A stretch of 37,914 nucleotides of DNA from an uncultured Lachnospiraceae bacterium (GTDB taxonomy: Bacteria > Bacillota > Clostridia > Lachnospirales > Lachnospiraceae): positions 1 through 37,914 of the forward strand of contig CAMNSD010000040.1 of NCBI GenBank assembly GCA_946554445.1, written 5' to 3'. Positions 28,791-37,709 of the stretch are shown piece after piece. Position 1 is the stretch's first letter. Every line of letters starts with the position of its first letter. A program made the translations under genes and the position numbers. Below the pieces are notes generated by a model. It was given only the letters and a program-made list of their open reading frames with translations, was not told the DNA's origin and searched no databases.

Positions 28791-30229
28791 TACTTCTTCT
28801 CATACTGTTCGTAAGTATAGGCCGCCCGAATCAGTTTTTTTTCCTGGAAACAATCCCCGATCAACTGCATCCCAATAGGCAATCCCTTACTGTCCTGCCC
28901 GCAGGGAACGCTGATGCCCGGCAGGCCCGCCAGATTGATGGCGATGGTATAGATATCGCCCAGATACATCTTAATCGGATCCGCCAGACTCTCCCCAAGC
29001 CTGGGCGCCGTGGTAGGCGCCACCGGTCCCAGAATCATATCATATTTAGCAAAAGCTTCATCGAAAGCTTTCTTAATCAGCGCCTTCACCCGCAGCGCTT
29101 TCAGATAATAAGCATCATAGTAACCGGAACTTAAGACAAAAGAACCCAGCATGATACGACGCTTCACTTCCTCTCCAAACCCCTCAGATCGGGATTTCTT
29201 GTACATATTATGAAGACCAGCATATTCCTCGGTTCGATAACCGTACTTGATGCCGTCAAACCGTTCCAGATTGGAACTGGCCTCCGCCGCCGCTATGGTA
29301 TAGTAAGCGGGAATGGCATATTCCACCAGACTTAAATCGAACCGCTCCACCACTGCGCCTTGGGCTTCCAGCACTTTGGCCGCCTGCAGGATGGCATCTT
29401 TCACCTCCGCATCCAAACCCTCTCCCAGATAATCATTGGGAATCCCGATCCGCATCCCTTTCACATCTTCCACCAATGCCTTGGTAAAATCCGTATCCTC
29501 CCTGACCAGCGAGGTGGAATCTTTATCATCGTGGGAGGCAATGACTTCCAAAACGGTAGCGCAGTCCCGCACATCCTTTGTCAGCGGCCCAATCTGATCC
29601 AGGGAAGAACCATAGGCAATCAATCCATAGCGGGACACCGTGCCATAGGTGGGTTTCATGCCCACCACGCCGCAATAGGACGCAGGCTGCCTGATGGAAC
29701 CGCCGGTATCGGAACCCAACGCATAGAAACACTCCCCGGCCGCCACCGCCGCCGCAGAACCGCCGGAAGAACCGCCCGGCACATGTTCCGTATTATGAGG
29801 ATTCCTGGTCACCCCATAAGCGGAAGTCTCCGTGGTGGAACCCATGGCAAACTCATCCATATTGGTCTTGCCCAAAATCACGGCCCCGGCTTTTTGCAAA
29901 TTCCGAACTGCCTCTGCAGTGTAGGTGGGCACAAAGTTATGCAATATCCTGGACGCACAGGTGGTCAAAAGCCCCTCCGTGCACAGATTATCCTTAATCG
30001 CCACCGGCACACCGGCCAACGGCCCCGTCAGTTCTCCCTTTTCAATCTTCTCCTGTACTTCGGCTGCCTTCCGCAATGCTCCTTCTTTGTCAACTGTCAC
30101 ATAACAATTTAATTCTTTGTCTTTTTCTGCAATCCTGGCCAGCATAGCCTCCGCGGCCTCCACTGCGGTGGTTTTGCCTTCCCGGATTGCCGCCGCCAGG
30201 GAGACGGCTGTCATGTCTGCTATATGCAT
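28790..30229 (-). CDS. gatA: Asp/Glu-tRNA amidotransferase subunit A
   Basis: A 479-residue amidase-signature subunit that releases ammonia from glutamine. The Ser-cisSer-Lys triad is visible: Lys in VPVAIKDNL, the cis-Ser in GSDTGGSIRQPA and the nucleophile region PGGSSGGSAAAVAAG. A longer frame reaches 30364, but ATG 30229 (MHIADMTAVSLAAAI) has GGAGG seven bases upstream, and the extra residues are unlike GatA. It lies 55 bases after gatC. Confidence 0.96.
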   Translation of the reverse strand: MHIADMTAVSLAAAIREGKTTAVEAAEAMLARIAEKDKELNCYVTVDKEGALRKAAEVQEKIEKGELTGPLAGVPVAIKDNLCTEGLLTTCASRILHNFVPTYTAEAVRNLQKAGAVILGKTNMDEFAMGSTTETSAYGVTRNPHNTEHVPGGSSGGSAAAVAAGECFYALGSDTGGSIRQPASYCGVVGMKPTYGTVSRYGLIAYGSSLDQIGPLTKDVRDCATVLEVIASHDDKDSTSLVREDTDFTKALVEDVKGMRIGIPNDYLGEGLDAEVKDAILQAAKVLEAQGAVVERFDLSLVEYAIPAYYTIAAAEASSNLERFDGIKYGYRTEEYAGLHNMYKKSRSEGFGEEVKRRIMLGSFVLSSGYYDAYYLKALRVKALIKKAFDEAFAKYDMILGPVAPTTAPRLGESLADPIKMYLGDIYTIAINLAGLPGISVPCGQDSKGLPIGMQLIGDCFQEKKLIRAAYTYEQYEKK

Positions 30230-30284
30230 GTAATTTCCTCCATTATTCATTCCATTCCAACGCATTTCCCGCACTTCTCTTCTA

Positions 30285-30575
30285 CTAAAATGTGCGCGGC
30301 ACCATAAACATGCCGTCTTTCTCCTGGGGCGCATTGGAGAGCAGCTGCTCCCTGGTGTCCCCATTGGTCACCACATCCTCCCGGAACACATTCTGCACCG
30401 GGAACACATGGGACATGGGTTCGACTCCCGTAGTATCCAATTCGCCCAGCTTATCAATATAGTCCAACATCCGGCCCATATCTTTCTTCGCCTGTTCCTT
30501 CTCTTCCTCAGAAAGCTCCAGTTTGGCCAGAATTCCTACATATTCGATTGTCTCGTCACTGATTATATTTGCCAT
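30285..30575 (-). CDS. gatC: Asp/Glu-tRNA amidotransferase subunit C
   Basis: A 96-residue linker subunit that holds GatA and GatB together. Typical parts are [36 protein letters not shown] and the C-terminal [18 protein letters not shown]. It lies 100 bases after aspS; GGAGG is 13-17 bases before the ATG. No terminator separates it from aspS. Confidence 0.94.
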   Translation of the reverse strand: MANIISDETIEYVGILAKLELSEEEKEQAKKDMGRMLDYIDKLGELDTTGVEPMSHVFPVQNVFREDVVTNGDTREQLLSNAPQEKDGMFMVPRTF

Positions 30576-30675
30576 AACCGACCTTGTTCCTCCATCCTAC
30601 GCTCTGCATCTCCTACAACCACTCCCGCTTTTTTCGCTTCTTTTCGCCGCTTTTTATTCTGTTTCCGTCTCCGGC

Positions 30676-32427
30676 TTAACTTCTTATCTTAATATGCACT
30701 TCCCGCAGCTGCTGCTCCGTCACCTCGCACGGCGCACCGCTCATCAGATCCTGGGCTGAGCCGCTCATAGGGAAAGCAATGACTTCTCGGATGTTTTCCT
30801 CGCCCCGAAGCAGCATGATCATGCGGTCCACGCCTGGCGCCATCCCGGCATGGGGCGGCGCCCCGAACTGAAAGGCATTGTAGAGGGCCCCGAATTTACT
30901 CTTTAACGTCTCCTCGTCATACCCGGCAATAGCGAACGCTTTCTCCATAATCTCCATATCGTGGTTACGCACCGCGCCAGAAGACAATTCCACGCCGTTG
31001 CAGACAATATCGTACTGATACGCCAATACATCGAGGGGATCCTTGGTTGTAAGGGCTTCCAGCCCGCCCTGGGGCATGGAAAAGGGGTTGTGGGTAAACC
31101 CAATCTGCTTTGTATCCGGATTCAACTCGAACATAGGGAAATCATTGATATAACAGAACCGGTAAGCATTCTTTTCCAAAAGATCCAGCTTCTGTCCCAA
31201 TTCCGTGCGAAGCTGCCCTGCATAGTAGGCCGCCCGCTCTTCCTTGTCCGCGATAAAGAAAATGGTATCTCCCGGCGTAAGCTCGCCCAACGCCGCCAGT
31301 TCCCCTTTCTTCTCATCCGGAATAAACTTATCAATGGGACCTTTGTAACGCATTTGCTCATCCACTTCCAGATATCCCAGACCGCCCATGCCCATATCCG
31401 TGGCAAATTTCAACAGCTTTTCATGAAAGCCCTTGGACATTTCCGCATGCACCTTGATGGCTCGCACGGTCCTGCCATGGAAAGGCTTAAAGCTGCATTC
31501 CTGGAAAAACGTCGTCAGATCCATAATCCGCAGAGGATTGCGCAGGTCCGGCTTATCTGTGCCAAATTGGAGCATGGCCTGCCTATAACTGAAGACCGGA
31601 TAGGGCGCTTTCGTCACTGCAAAGCCCTCCGGCGCAAACTTTTCAAAGGTGGCCGAGAGCACTTCCTCTCCCACCCGGAACACATCCTCCTGGGTGGCAA
31701 AACTCATCTCAAAATCCAACTGGTAGAACTCCCCCGGCGAACGGTCCGCCCTGGCATCCTCGTCCCGGAAACAGGGTGCAATCTGGAAATATTTATCAAA
31801 TCCCGACACCATCAAAAGCTGTTTATACTGCTGCGGCGCCTGGGGAAGAGCATAGAACTTACCCTTATACTTTCGGGAAGGCACAATATAATCCCTGGCA
31901 CCCTCCGGGGAGGACGCGCACAAAATCGGCGTCTGAATCTCCAAAAATCCCAGTTCCGTCATCTTCTGCCGCAGATAGGCGATCACCTGAGAACGGAAAA
32001 TTATATTATCCTTCACTTTCTGGTTGCGCAGATCCAGATAACGGTATTTTAAGCGCACATCCTCCCTGGTTTCCTTGGAGGTCATAATCTCAAAGGGCAG
32101 CTGTCTATACACCCTGCCCAACACCTCCACCTGATGGGCCTCCAACTCAATGGTGCCCGTGGGGATTCTGGGGTTGTAAGTCTCCTCATCCCGCTTCTCG
32201 ACCAGTCCCGCGATGGAAACGCTCATCTCCTTCGTCAGACCGTCCAGCAAAGAGGTATCCCGCATAACGACCTGCAGTACGCCGTACATATCCCGCAGAT
32301 CCACAAAAGATACGCCGCCGTGGTCCCGGATGTTCTCCACCCAGCCTGCCACGCGCAGTTCCTTGCCGATGTCACTCTCACTGATTTCCTGTAATGTTAC
32401 GTCCCTGTAAATGTTTTTGGCTGTCAT
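30676..32427 (-). CDS. aspS: Aspartyl-tRNA synthetase (probably non-discriminating)
   Basis: A 583-residue bacterial-type class II synthetase with an N-terminal OB fold (VAGWVENIRDHGGVSFVDLRDMYG), motif 2 (FRDEDARADRSPGEFYQLDFEMSF), an inserted GAD domain and motif 3 (GVDRMIMLLRGEENIREV). The long frame to 32646 includes leader sequence; ATG 32427 (MTAKNIYRDV) has GGAGG eight bases upstream. It is co-transcribed with gatCAB, which amidates Asp-tRNA(Asn), suggesting it also charges tRNA(Asn); this is inferred from context. Expression is set by a T-box leader. Confidence 0.95.
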   Translation of the reverse strand: MTAKNIYRDVTLQEISESDIGKELRVAGWVENIRDHGGVSFVDLRDMYGVLQVVMRDTSLLDGLTKEMSVSIAGLVEKRDEETYNPRIPTGTIELEAHQVEVLGRVYRQLPFEIMTSKETREDVRLKYRYLDLRNQKVKDNIIFRSQVIAYLRQKMTELGFLEIQTPILCASSPEGARDYIVPSRKYKGKFYALPQAPQQYKQLLMVSGFDKYFQIAPCFRDEDARADRSPGEFYQLDFEMSFATQEDVFRVGEEVLSATFEKFAPEGFAVTKAPYPVFSYRQAMLQFGTDKPDLRNPLRIMDLTTFFQECSFKPFHGRTVRAIKVHAEMSKGFHEKLLKFATDMGMGGLGYLEVDEQMRYKGPIDKFIPDEKKGELAALGELTPGDTIFFIADKEERAAYYAGQLRTELGQKLDLLEKNAYRFCYINDFPMFELNPDTKQIGFTHNPFSMPQGGLEALTTKDPLDVLAYQYDIVCNGVELSSGAVRNHDMEIMEKAFAIAGYDEETLKSKFGALYNAFQFGAPPHAGMAPGVDRMIMLLRGEENIREVIAFPMSGSAQDLMSGAPCEVTEQQLREVHIKIRS

Positions 32428-32462
32428 AATAGTTTCCTCCCTGTGTCTCGTATCCCGGAACG

Positions 32463-32870
32463 TAAAAATCCCGGAATACATTGTCTGTATTCCGGGACGG
32501 ATATGCTGTATCCGCGGTACCACCCGCCATTGGCAAAAAAGTAAATTTGCTTCGCAAATTAACTTTGCGAGTGCCGCTTCGCGGCCTCGTAATTTGCGTC
32601 TGCGTTCTCGCTGCCTTCGCAAATTAACTTTTGCCCACTCTTTCACTTAACGCGTGTTACGTACTGTCCTACTCTCCTGTATATGTGATATTGTGACAAT
32701 TGTGTCATTTCTGTTGTCAATCCCATCTCCAGGCTGTTCAGACAGTCTGCTCCGGAGTGTTCCCGCTCCTTATTCCCCACAAACAGCGCTCTCAGTCGGT
32801 GACGCCGTATTCCTGTCGTGTTCGCTAAGGTGAGTCTCCTTCATCGCATTTCCTTTTTATGATTTACTAT
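32463..32870 (-). promoter_or_regulatory. T-box riboswitch leader of aspS-gatCAB, interrupted by a repeat
   Basis: On the minus strand the T-box core GGGTGGTACCGCGG (32512-32525) is followed by an 11-bp terminator, CCCGGAATACA/TGTATTCCGGG, and ATTTTT (to 32463). Uncharged tRNA binding would favour the antiterminator and let aspS be read. Upstream sequence to about 32870 should hold Stem I and Stem III. A possible specifier is AAC at 32759-32761 (GGGAACACTCC), an Asn codon; a GAC further downstream is an alternative. A palindromic element is lodged between the 5' part and the T-box core. T-box identity is firm; the specifier is tentative. Confidence 0.9.
32532..32635 (-). repeat. Palindromic repeat element, copy B, inside the T-box leader
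   Basis: Its first 56 bases (32534-32589) match copy A at 52 positions. The full unit runs from GGCAAAA to the inverted TTTTGCC and holds three hairpins: AAATTTGC/GCAAATT, GCCGC-TTC-GCGGC, and AATTTGCG/CGCAAATT. Read on the minus strand, the first hairpin is followed by six U's only about 10 bases upstream of the T-box core. Confidence 0.8.
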
Positions 32871-32880
32871 ATTGTGTTGT

Positions 32881-32910
32881 TGTATACATGTATAACATAA
32901 TTCTTTTCAA
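32881..32910 (-). promoter_or_regulatory. Probable promoter of the aspS T-box transcript
   Basis: TTGAAA and TATACA with an 18-base spacer; a GTATAC at 17 bases is an alternative. The start would lie near 32874. Confidence 0.45.
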
Positions 32911-32919
32911 AATACAAGC

Positions 32920-32973
32920 GTTGCTTTTCAAAACCCAGATATTGTATCTGAAAAAAAACAATCTAAGCAACGG
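32920..32973. other. Long imperfect hairpin between dapL and aspS leader
   Basis: GTTGCTT and its inverse AAGCAAC enclose a smaller stem, CAGAT/ATCTG. Eight A's on the plus strand (eight T's on the minus) lie inside the structure. It may end dapF-dapL transcription, but the geometry is not that of a clean terminator. Confidence 0.35.
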
Positions 32974-33031
32974 ACAGCATAAACTACAACTAAATATATA
33001 CCGTCAGCTACGGCCTTGATGATTCTACCTT

Positions 33032-34246
33032 CTATAACTTCTTAATTCTGTCCACGGCCTCCACCGTATTCTCGTAACTGCCAAAGGCCGTCAACCTGAA
33101 ATAAGTCTCACCACTGGGACCAAACCCCGAACCCGGAGTCCCCACTACACTGGCCTTTTCCAGAAGATAATCAAAGAACTCCCAACTAGTCATGCCATTA
33201 GGCGCTTTCAGCCAGATATAGGGCGCATTGACGCCGCCAGAAACATTGTAGCCTGCATCTTTTAAGCCATTCAGGATATAAGCTGCATTTTTCATATAAT
33301 AGGCAACCAGCTCTTTGGTCTCTCTCTTGCCCGCTTCACTGTAGACCGCCTCGCCGGCTCTTTGGATGATGTAGGGCGCGCCATTATATTTGGTGCCGTG
33401 TCTTCTCGCCCAGAGCGCATGCAGGGAAACGGCACCCACCTTCAACTCCTTAGGCACCACCGCAAAGCCAAGACGTACACCGGTAAAGCCCGCATTCTTG
33501 GAAAAGGATCGCAGTTCGATGGCACAGGTTCTGGCGCCCTCGCACTCGTAGATGGTGTGAGGTACATCCGTCTCGGAAATATATGCTTCATAAGCCGCAT
33601 CATAAATGATCACGGAACCATTCTTATTGGCATAATCCACCCACTCCTGCAGCTGTGCTTTGGTGATGGTGGAACCGGTAGGATTGTTAGGAAAGCACAG
33701 ATAGATCAAATCCGGCACTTGCTTCGGCAATTCCGGCGCAAAACCGTTCTCCGCGGTACAGGGCATGTAGATCACATCGCTCCAATTCCCTGTGGTCTCA
33801 TCATAAGTCCCTGTCCGTCCCGCCATCACATTGGTGTCCACATACACCGGATACACCGGATCGCAGACTGCAATCTTGTTGTCCAGTGCAAAAATCTCCT
33901 GAATATTGCCGGAATCACATTTGGCGCCGTCAGAGATAAAAATCTCATCCGCTGCAATCTGGCAGCCTCTCGCCTTATAATCATTGTCCGCGATCGCCGT
34001 CCGCAAAAACTCATAGCCCAAATCCGGCGCATAGCCGCGAAACGTCTTCGCATCCGCCATCTCATCCACAGCACTGTGGAGCGCACTGATCACTGCTGGG
34101 GAAAGTGGCTGCGTCACATCCCCGATGCCCAATCTGATAATCTTCTTATCCGGGTTTGCCTCCGTATAGGCGTTCACTTTCTTTCCAATTGTAGAAAAAA
34201 GATAACTGCCAGGCAATTTCAGATAGTTGTCATTCACCTTAACCAT
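33032..34246 (-). CDS. dapL: LL-diaminopimelate aminotransferase
   Basis: A 404-residue PLP enzyme turning tetrahydrodipicolinate directly into LL-diaminopimelate, bypassing the acylated intermediates of lysine and peptidoglycan synthesis. It begins [20 protein letters not shown], typical of DapL. The PLP lysine is in [18 protein letters not shown], and the cofactor site includes FPNNPTGS and YDAAYEAY. It follows dapF by 17 bases, which uses its product next. Confidence 0.96.
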   Translation of the reverse strand: MVKVNDNYLKLPGSYLFSTIGKKVNAYTEANPDKKIIRLGIGDVTQPLSPAVISALHSAVDEMADAKTFRGYAPDLGYEFLRTAIADNDYKARGCQIAADEIFISDGAKCDSGNIQEIFALDNKIAVCDPVYPVYVDTNVMAGRTGTYDETTGNWSDVIYMPCTAENGFAPELPKQVPDLIYLCFPNNPTGSTITKAQLQEWVDYANKNGSVIIYDAAYEAYISETDVPHTIYECEGARTCAIELRSFSKNAGFTGVRLGFAVVPKELKVGAVSLHALWARRHGTKYNGAPYIIQRAGEAVYSEAGKRETKELVAYYMKNAAYILNGLKDAGYNVSGGVNAPYIWLKAPNGMTSWEFFDYLLEKASVVGTPGSGFGPSGETYFRLTAFGSYENTVEAVDRIKKL

Positions 34247-34263
34247 AGTGTTTTCCTCTCTTC

Positions 34264-35097
34264 TTATATCTCTCCCTCAAAAACCGTAACCGCAGGCCCC
34301 GTCATATAAACCAGATCCGCCTCCCGGTCCCAGGTAATCGAGAGTTCACCTCCTAACAGTTTAACAGTAACTGTCTCGTCCGTCAAACCATTTAAAATAC
34401 AGGCTACAACCGTAGCGCAAGCCCCTGTGCCGCAGGCCAGCGTCTCGCCCGTTCCCCGCTCCCACACACGCATGAGAACCGTCTGTCTGTCTATCACTTC
34501 CACAAACTCCGTATTTGTCCTTCTGGGAAATCTCTCGTGATTTTCAAAAAAAGGACCAATCTTCTCAATATCCAGTTCCCTGACGCCGTCCATAAATACA
34601 ACCGCATGCGGATTTCCCATTGACACACATGTCATTTTATAATTCTGTCCCTGCACGCAGATCGGCTCATCCACCGCCTGCTCACGCTCACAGACAACCG
34701 GCACCAATTCCGCCTTAAGTTCCGGTGCTCCCATATTGACGCGCACCGTATCCACCCTGCCGTCTTTTAAGAAAAGCTGCAGATACTTTATTTTGCCGCA
34801 ACTTATGACGCTTATGTCAGTTTTATCGGTAAGTCCCTTATCATACACGAATTTAGCCACACAGCGGATACCGTTGCCACACATCTCCGCCCTGCTGCCA
34901 TCCGCGTTATACATCTCCATCTCAAAATCTGCCTCGTCAGAAGCATTGATAAAAATCACTCCATCGCCGCCCACGCCAAAATGCCGGTCACTGACGCGGC
35001 GCACAAAATCCTCCTTCGCTTCCTGCGTGATTTTCTCCTTCGCGCCGTCAATATAAATATAATCGTTCCCACAGCCATGCATTTTCGTAAACTTCAT
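34264..35097 (-). CDS. dapF: Diaminopimelate epimerase
   Basis: A 277-residue epimerase making meso-diaminopimelate from the LL form. Both catalytic cysteines are seen: MCGNGIRC (about residue 73) and ACGTGACAT (about 217). The start [18 protein letters not shown] is classic for DapF. It precedes dapL by 17 bases; a 178-base gap separates it from the ANTAR gene. Confidence 0.96.
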   Translation of the reverse strand: MKFTKMHGCGNDYIYIDGAKEKITQEAKEDFVRRVSDRHFGVGGDGVIFINASDEADFEMEMYNADGSRAEMCGNGIRCVAKFVYDKGLTDKTDISVISCGKIKYLQLFLKDGRVDTVRVNMGAPELKAELVPVVCEREQAVDEPICVQGQNYKMTCVSMGNPHAVVFMDGVRELDIEKIGPFFENHERFPRRTNTEFVEVIDRQTVLMRVWERGTGETLACGTGACATVVACILNGLTDETVTVKLLGGELSITWDREADLVYMTGPAVTVFEGEI

Positions 35098-35204
35098 ACC
35101 GCAGCCCTTCCTTTCCTATACTCCATAGATACGATAGGGAATATGAAACTTTCTTCCTATTCCGCTCATTGCCGCCAAATGTCTGCATTTCATCTATCAG
35201 TAAC

Positions 35205-35214
35205 AGCATACCAC
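35205..35214 (-). promoter_or_regulatory. Possible extended -10 promoter of dapF-dapL
   Basis: TGGTATGCT on the minus strand gives an extended -10 without a clear -35 box. It lies about 110 bases before dapF, in the only sizeable gap upstream of it. Confidence 0.3.
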
Positions 35215-35275
35215 ATAAATCCTACAGAAAAAGCACAATATATGCGCATAGCTACGCAAAATCTGCCGTTCTTTT

Positions 35276-35830
35276 CTATCCGCGCATCATCACAAGCACC
35301 ATCTGGGCTGTCTCCACCATGTTCGTGCCGCTGTCCATGCTGCACTTCTGAATGTACCGATAGGCTTCCTCCTCATCCATATGGTTGCGGTTCATCAAAA
35401 GTTCTTTTGCTTCCCTGATCAACGCTTCTTCTTCGGGACTTCTCTCCCGGGGCTTTAATCTGGCGCGACGGCGACGGCGTTCAATGGCCTGGCTCATCAT
35501 ATCCACCGTATTGATCAGATCATGAACCTTTAACGGCATGGCCAGACAGACGATGTCATTACCAACACATTCATTTAATATTCCGCGGGACGCTAATAAT
35601 AGCATCTCGAAACCTTTGGGGAGGCAGTCGTGCAATTCGGAATACATCATATCCGGCAGTTTATAACCACAAATGACAATCCCGTCATTTAATTCATCCG
35701 TCTTGCTAAGTGCCTGGGCGCCAGTAGTACAGACTGCGTTTACCCGAAAACCGTTCTTCATAAGCAGGGCACGGATGCCTTTCGCATCTTCCGGCTTTGG
35801 CAAAACTACTATGATATTGATCACACGCAC
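35276..35830 (-). CDS. ANTAR-domain regulator with degenerate receiver
   Basis: A 184-residue protein. Residues 1-115 have a receiver-like fold, but the position of the phosphorylated Asp holds Gly55 (IVICGYKLPDM), the N-terminal acidic pair is missing (VVLPKPED), and the conserved Lys is not in its usual setting, so phosphorylation is unlikely. A basic Arg-rich stretch (ERRRRRARLK) follows, then an ANTAR domain (about 130-182, EALIREAKELLMNRNHMDEEEAYRYIQKCSMD). ANTAR proteins bind paired RNA hairpins and prevent transcription termination. It lies 43 bases after glnA, as does NitR in clostridia (established), so control of nitrogen genes is likely. Confidence 0.9.
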   Translation of the reverse strand: MRVINIIVVLPKPEDAKGIRALLMKNGFRVNAVCTTGAQALSKTDELNDGIVICGYKLPDMMYSELHDCLPKGFEMLLLASRGILNECVGNDIVCLAMPLKVHDLINTVDMMSQAIERRRRRARLKPRERSPEEEALIREAKELLMNRNHMDEEEAYRYIQKCSMDSGTNMVETAQMVLVMMRG

Positions 35831-35873
35831 ACCTCCCCTCTTACGTACTTATGCATCGGTCATCCCGGCAGGC

Positions 35874-37208
35874 TTAATATTTGTTCAGATACTCATTCAT
35901 TTCCCAATCTGTCACCTGACAGCGGTAACGATTCCACTCCTCCTTTTTCGCCGCAATATACTTTTCAAAAACATGCTCGCCCAGCGTCTCTTTCACAAAA
36001 TCGTCCTCTTCCATATAATGAAGCGCCTCGAGCAATGTGCCGGGAATCTCCTCAATTCCTTTCTTATATCTCTCCTGCACACTCATCCCATATACATCCT
36101 GATTGATACTCTCCGGGGGCAGAATCCGATTCTTTATCCCGTCCAAGCCTGCCCGCAGGCATACCGCCAGCGCCAGATAAGGATTCGCGGAAGGATCGGG
36201 ACAACGCAGTTCCAGTCTGGTCCCTGCGCCCCGGGCAGCCGGAACCCGGATCAATGGGCTTCTGTTCGTTGCACTCCAGGTAATGTAGGCCGGCGCCTCA
36301 TATCCCGGCACCAATCTTTTATAAGAATTTACGAGGGGATTTGTAATCGCCGTCATCCCTTTCATATGCTTCATAATCCCGCCGATAAAATAATATGCTT
36401 CCAGACTCAATCCCAACTTATCCTTTTCGTCCGCAAAGATGTTTCTGCCATCTTTAGACAGCGACATATTAATATGCATCCCCGATCCATTCACCCCGTA
36501 CTTCGGCTTAGGCATAAACGTCGCATGCAGGCCATGTCTGCGGGCAATGGTCTTGACAGCCAGCTTAAAAGTCATAATATTGTCAGCTGTAGCCAAAGCC
36601 TCGTCATAGCGGAAAATAATCTCATGCTGGGCCGGCGCCACATCATGATGGGAGGCCTCCACCACAAAGCCCATATCTTCTAAAGTAAGCACCATATCCC
36701 GTCTCGCATTTTCCCCAAAATCCATAGGGCCTACATCAAAATATCCCCCCTGTTCATGGGTGACTGTCGTGGGCATCCCATTGTCATCCAGATGAAACAG
36801 GAAAAACTCGCACTCCGCCCCCACCTTGAAAACATAGCCCAGATTAGCCGCCTCCTTAATCGCTCTTTTCAAAATATACCGGGGATCCCCCTCAAAAGGC
36901 CCGCCATCCGGCCGGTGCACATCACAGATCAGCCGCGCCACCTTTCCCTGCTGGGGCCGCCAGGGAAATACTTCCATGGTGCTGTAATCCGGATACAGAT
37001 ACATGTCTGATTCCTCAATCTTAGCAAATCCCTCTATCGCATAGCCGTCAAACATACATTCATTATCGAGGGCTTTTTCCAATTGGCTGGATGTGACCGC
37101 CACATTTTTCAAGCTGCCGAAAATATCCGTAAACTGCAGCCTGATAAACTCCACATCCTCCTCGTCCGCCAACCGCATGATATCTTCCTTGCTGTAATTT
37201 TTCCTCAT
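35874..37208 (-). CDS. glnA: Glutamine synthetase, type I (GSI-alpha-like)
   Basis: A 444-residue enzyme making glutamine from glutamate, ammonia and ATP. Active-site parts are [35 protein letters not shown] and [24 protein letters not shown]. The size matches Firmicute GSI-alpha rather than the adenylylated GSI-beta (about 470). AGGCAGG lies before the ATG. The likely promoter overlaps the end of a MITE-like element, and a small hairpin occupies the leader. Confidence 0.96.
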   Translation of the reverse strand: MRKNYSKEDIMRLADEEDVEFIRLQFTDIFGSLKNVAVTSSQLEKALDNECMFDGYAIEGFAKIEESDMYLYPDYSTMEVFPWRPQQGKVARLICDVHRPDGGPFEGDPRYILKRAIKEAANLGYVFKVGAECEFFLFHLDDNGMPTTVTHEQGGYFDVGPMDFGENARRDMVLTLEDMGFVVEASHHDVAPAQHEIIFRYDEALATADNIMTFKLAVKTIARRHGLHATFMPKPKYGVNGSGMHINMSLSKDGRNIFADEKDKLGLSLEAYYFIGGIMKHMKGMTAITNPLVNSYKRLVPGYEAPAYITWSATNRSPLIRVPAARGAGTRLELRCPDPSANPYLALAVCLRAGLDGIKNRILPPESINQDVYGMSVQERYKKGIEEIPGTLLEALHYMEEDDFVKETLGEHVFEKYIAAKKEEWNRYRCQVTDWEMNEYLNKY

Positions 37209-37266
37209 AATTTACCTGCCTTTCCTGTTCTCTGCTCCTGTTTACACTGTTATTATGTGCCAGCCT

Positions 37267-37282
37267 GATCCTCCTGCGGATC
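37267..37282 (-). promoter_or_regulatory. Hairpin with six-base loop in the glnA leader
   Basis: GATCC/GGATC with loop GCAGGA. ANTAR targets have paired hairpins with six-base loops, usually with A at position 1 and G at 4. Here only G4 fits, and no second hairpin or U-run was found, so the link is tentative. Confidence 0.3.
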
Positions 37283-37289
37283 TGTCCAT

Positions 37290-37318
37290 TTTATTTCCCT
37301 ATAAGATCAGGGTGTCAA
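37290..37318 (-). promoter_or_regulatory. Candidate glnA promoter using the MITE end as -35
   Basis: A perfect TTGACA lies in the terminal repeat of the MITE-like element, followed after 17 bases by AATAAA (four of six positions). No better promoter was seen in the 100 bases before glnA. Confidence 0.45.
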
Positions 37319-37604
37319 AAGGTGCTTTCCTAAAATTCAACTGGCAGATTGCACAAAATGTTCACGAAGTTATCCTGCGCAAGAATATGTGATTTTCTTA
37401 ATATTCCGTGCAATTGTCAGAAATTTCGGGACACGGATGTCCCGAAAAGCCCGTTATGAGTCCGGATGGCGAATAGAGGGCGGTTTCGTTCGCTGTCATA
37501 ACTTCGCCGGAATATTTTAGAAAATCCATATGATGAAGCCCGATGCAAGTGAACATTTTATGCAATCTGCCATCTCGATTTATCATTTACACCTTTTGAC
37601 ACCC
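37310..37604. mobile_element. MITE-like inverted-repeat element, copy 2 (long form)
   Basis: A 295-bp element with ends GGGTGTCAAAAGGTG in inverted orientation. Inner arms 37343-37363 and 37551-37571 pair at 20 of 21 positions. A nested pair (37391-37408 with 37508-37526) and ACGAAGTTAT with ATAACTTCG (37364-37373 and 37498-37506) extend the fold. At the centre, TTTCGGGACA and TGTCCCGAAA (37424-37447) form a perfect 10-bp hairpin. No credible protein is encoded. It is directly upstream of glnA. Confidence 0.85.
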
Positions 37605-37618
37605 GAATCCATATACGC

Positions 37619-37662
37619 AAAAAGACATTCTTATTCTGTGTTATCACAGTAAGAACGTCTTT
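37619..37662 (-). terminator. Terminator after the Rpn-like gene
   Basis: AAAGAC/GTCTTT, then TTCTTA/TAAGAA and CTGTG/CACAG form a long interrupted stem, with TTTTT following on the minus strand. Confidence 0.75.
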
Positions 37663-37672
37663 GTTCTGTTCA

Positions 37673-37702
37673 ATCATAACAGTTATTTTAGGGCTTTGTC
37701 AA
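37673..37702 (-). promoter_or_regulatory. Consensus-like promoter facing directly into a terminator
   Basis: TTGACA, an 18-base spacer and TATGAT with extended TGT. A transcript would start about 37666, right at the base of the terminator hairpin at 37619-37662. Confidence 0.45.
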
Positions 37703-37709
37703 CATATGC

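Noticed and set aside
30961..32052. 363-residue plus-strand frame opposite aspS
   Set aside because: Shadow of a well-conserved synthetase; composition is His/Arg/Ile-rich as expected of an antisense frame.
33362..34309. 315-residue plus-strand frame opposite dapL
   Set aside because: Antisense shadow of an intact, recognisable enzyme gene.
35673..36683. 336-residue plus-strand frame opposite glnA
   Set aside because: Antisense shadow running across the ends of two well-supported genes.
37398..37586. 62-residue minus-strand frame inside MITE copy 2
   Set aside because: It lies fully within the folded repeat, crosses the palindromes and has no recognisable protein features.
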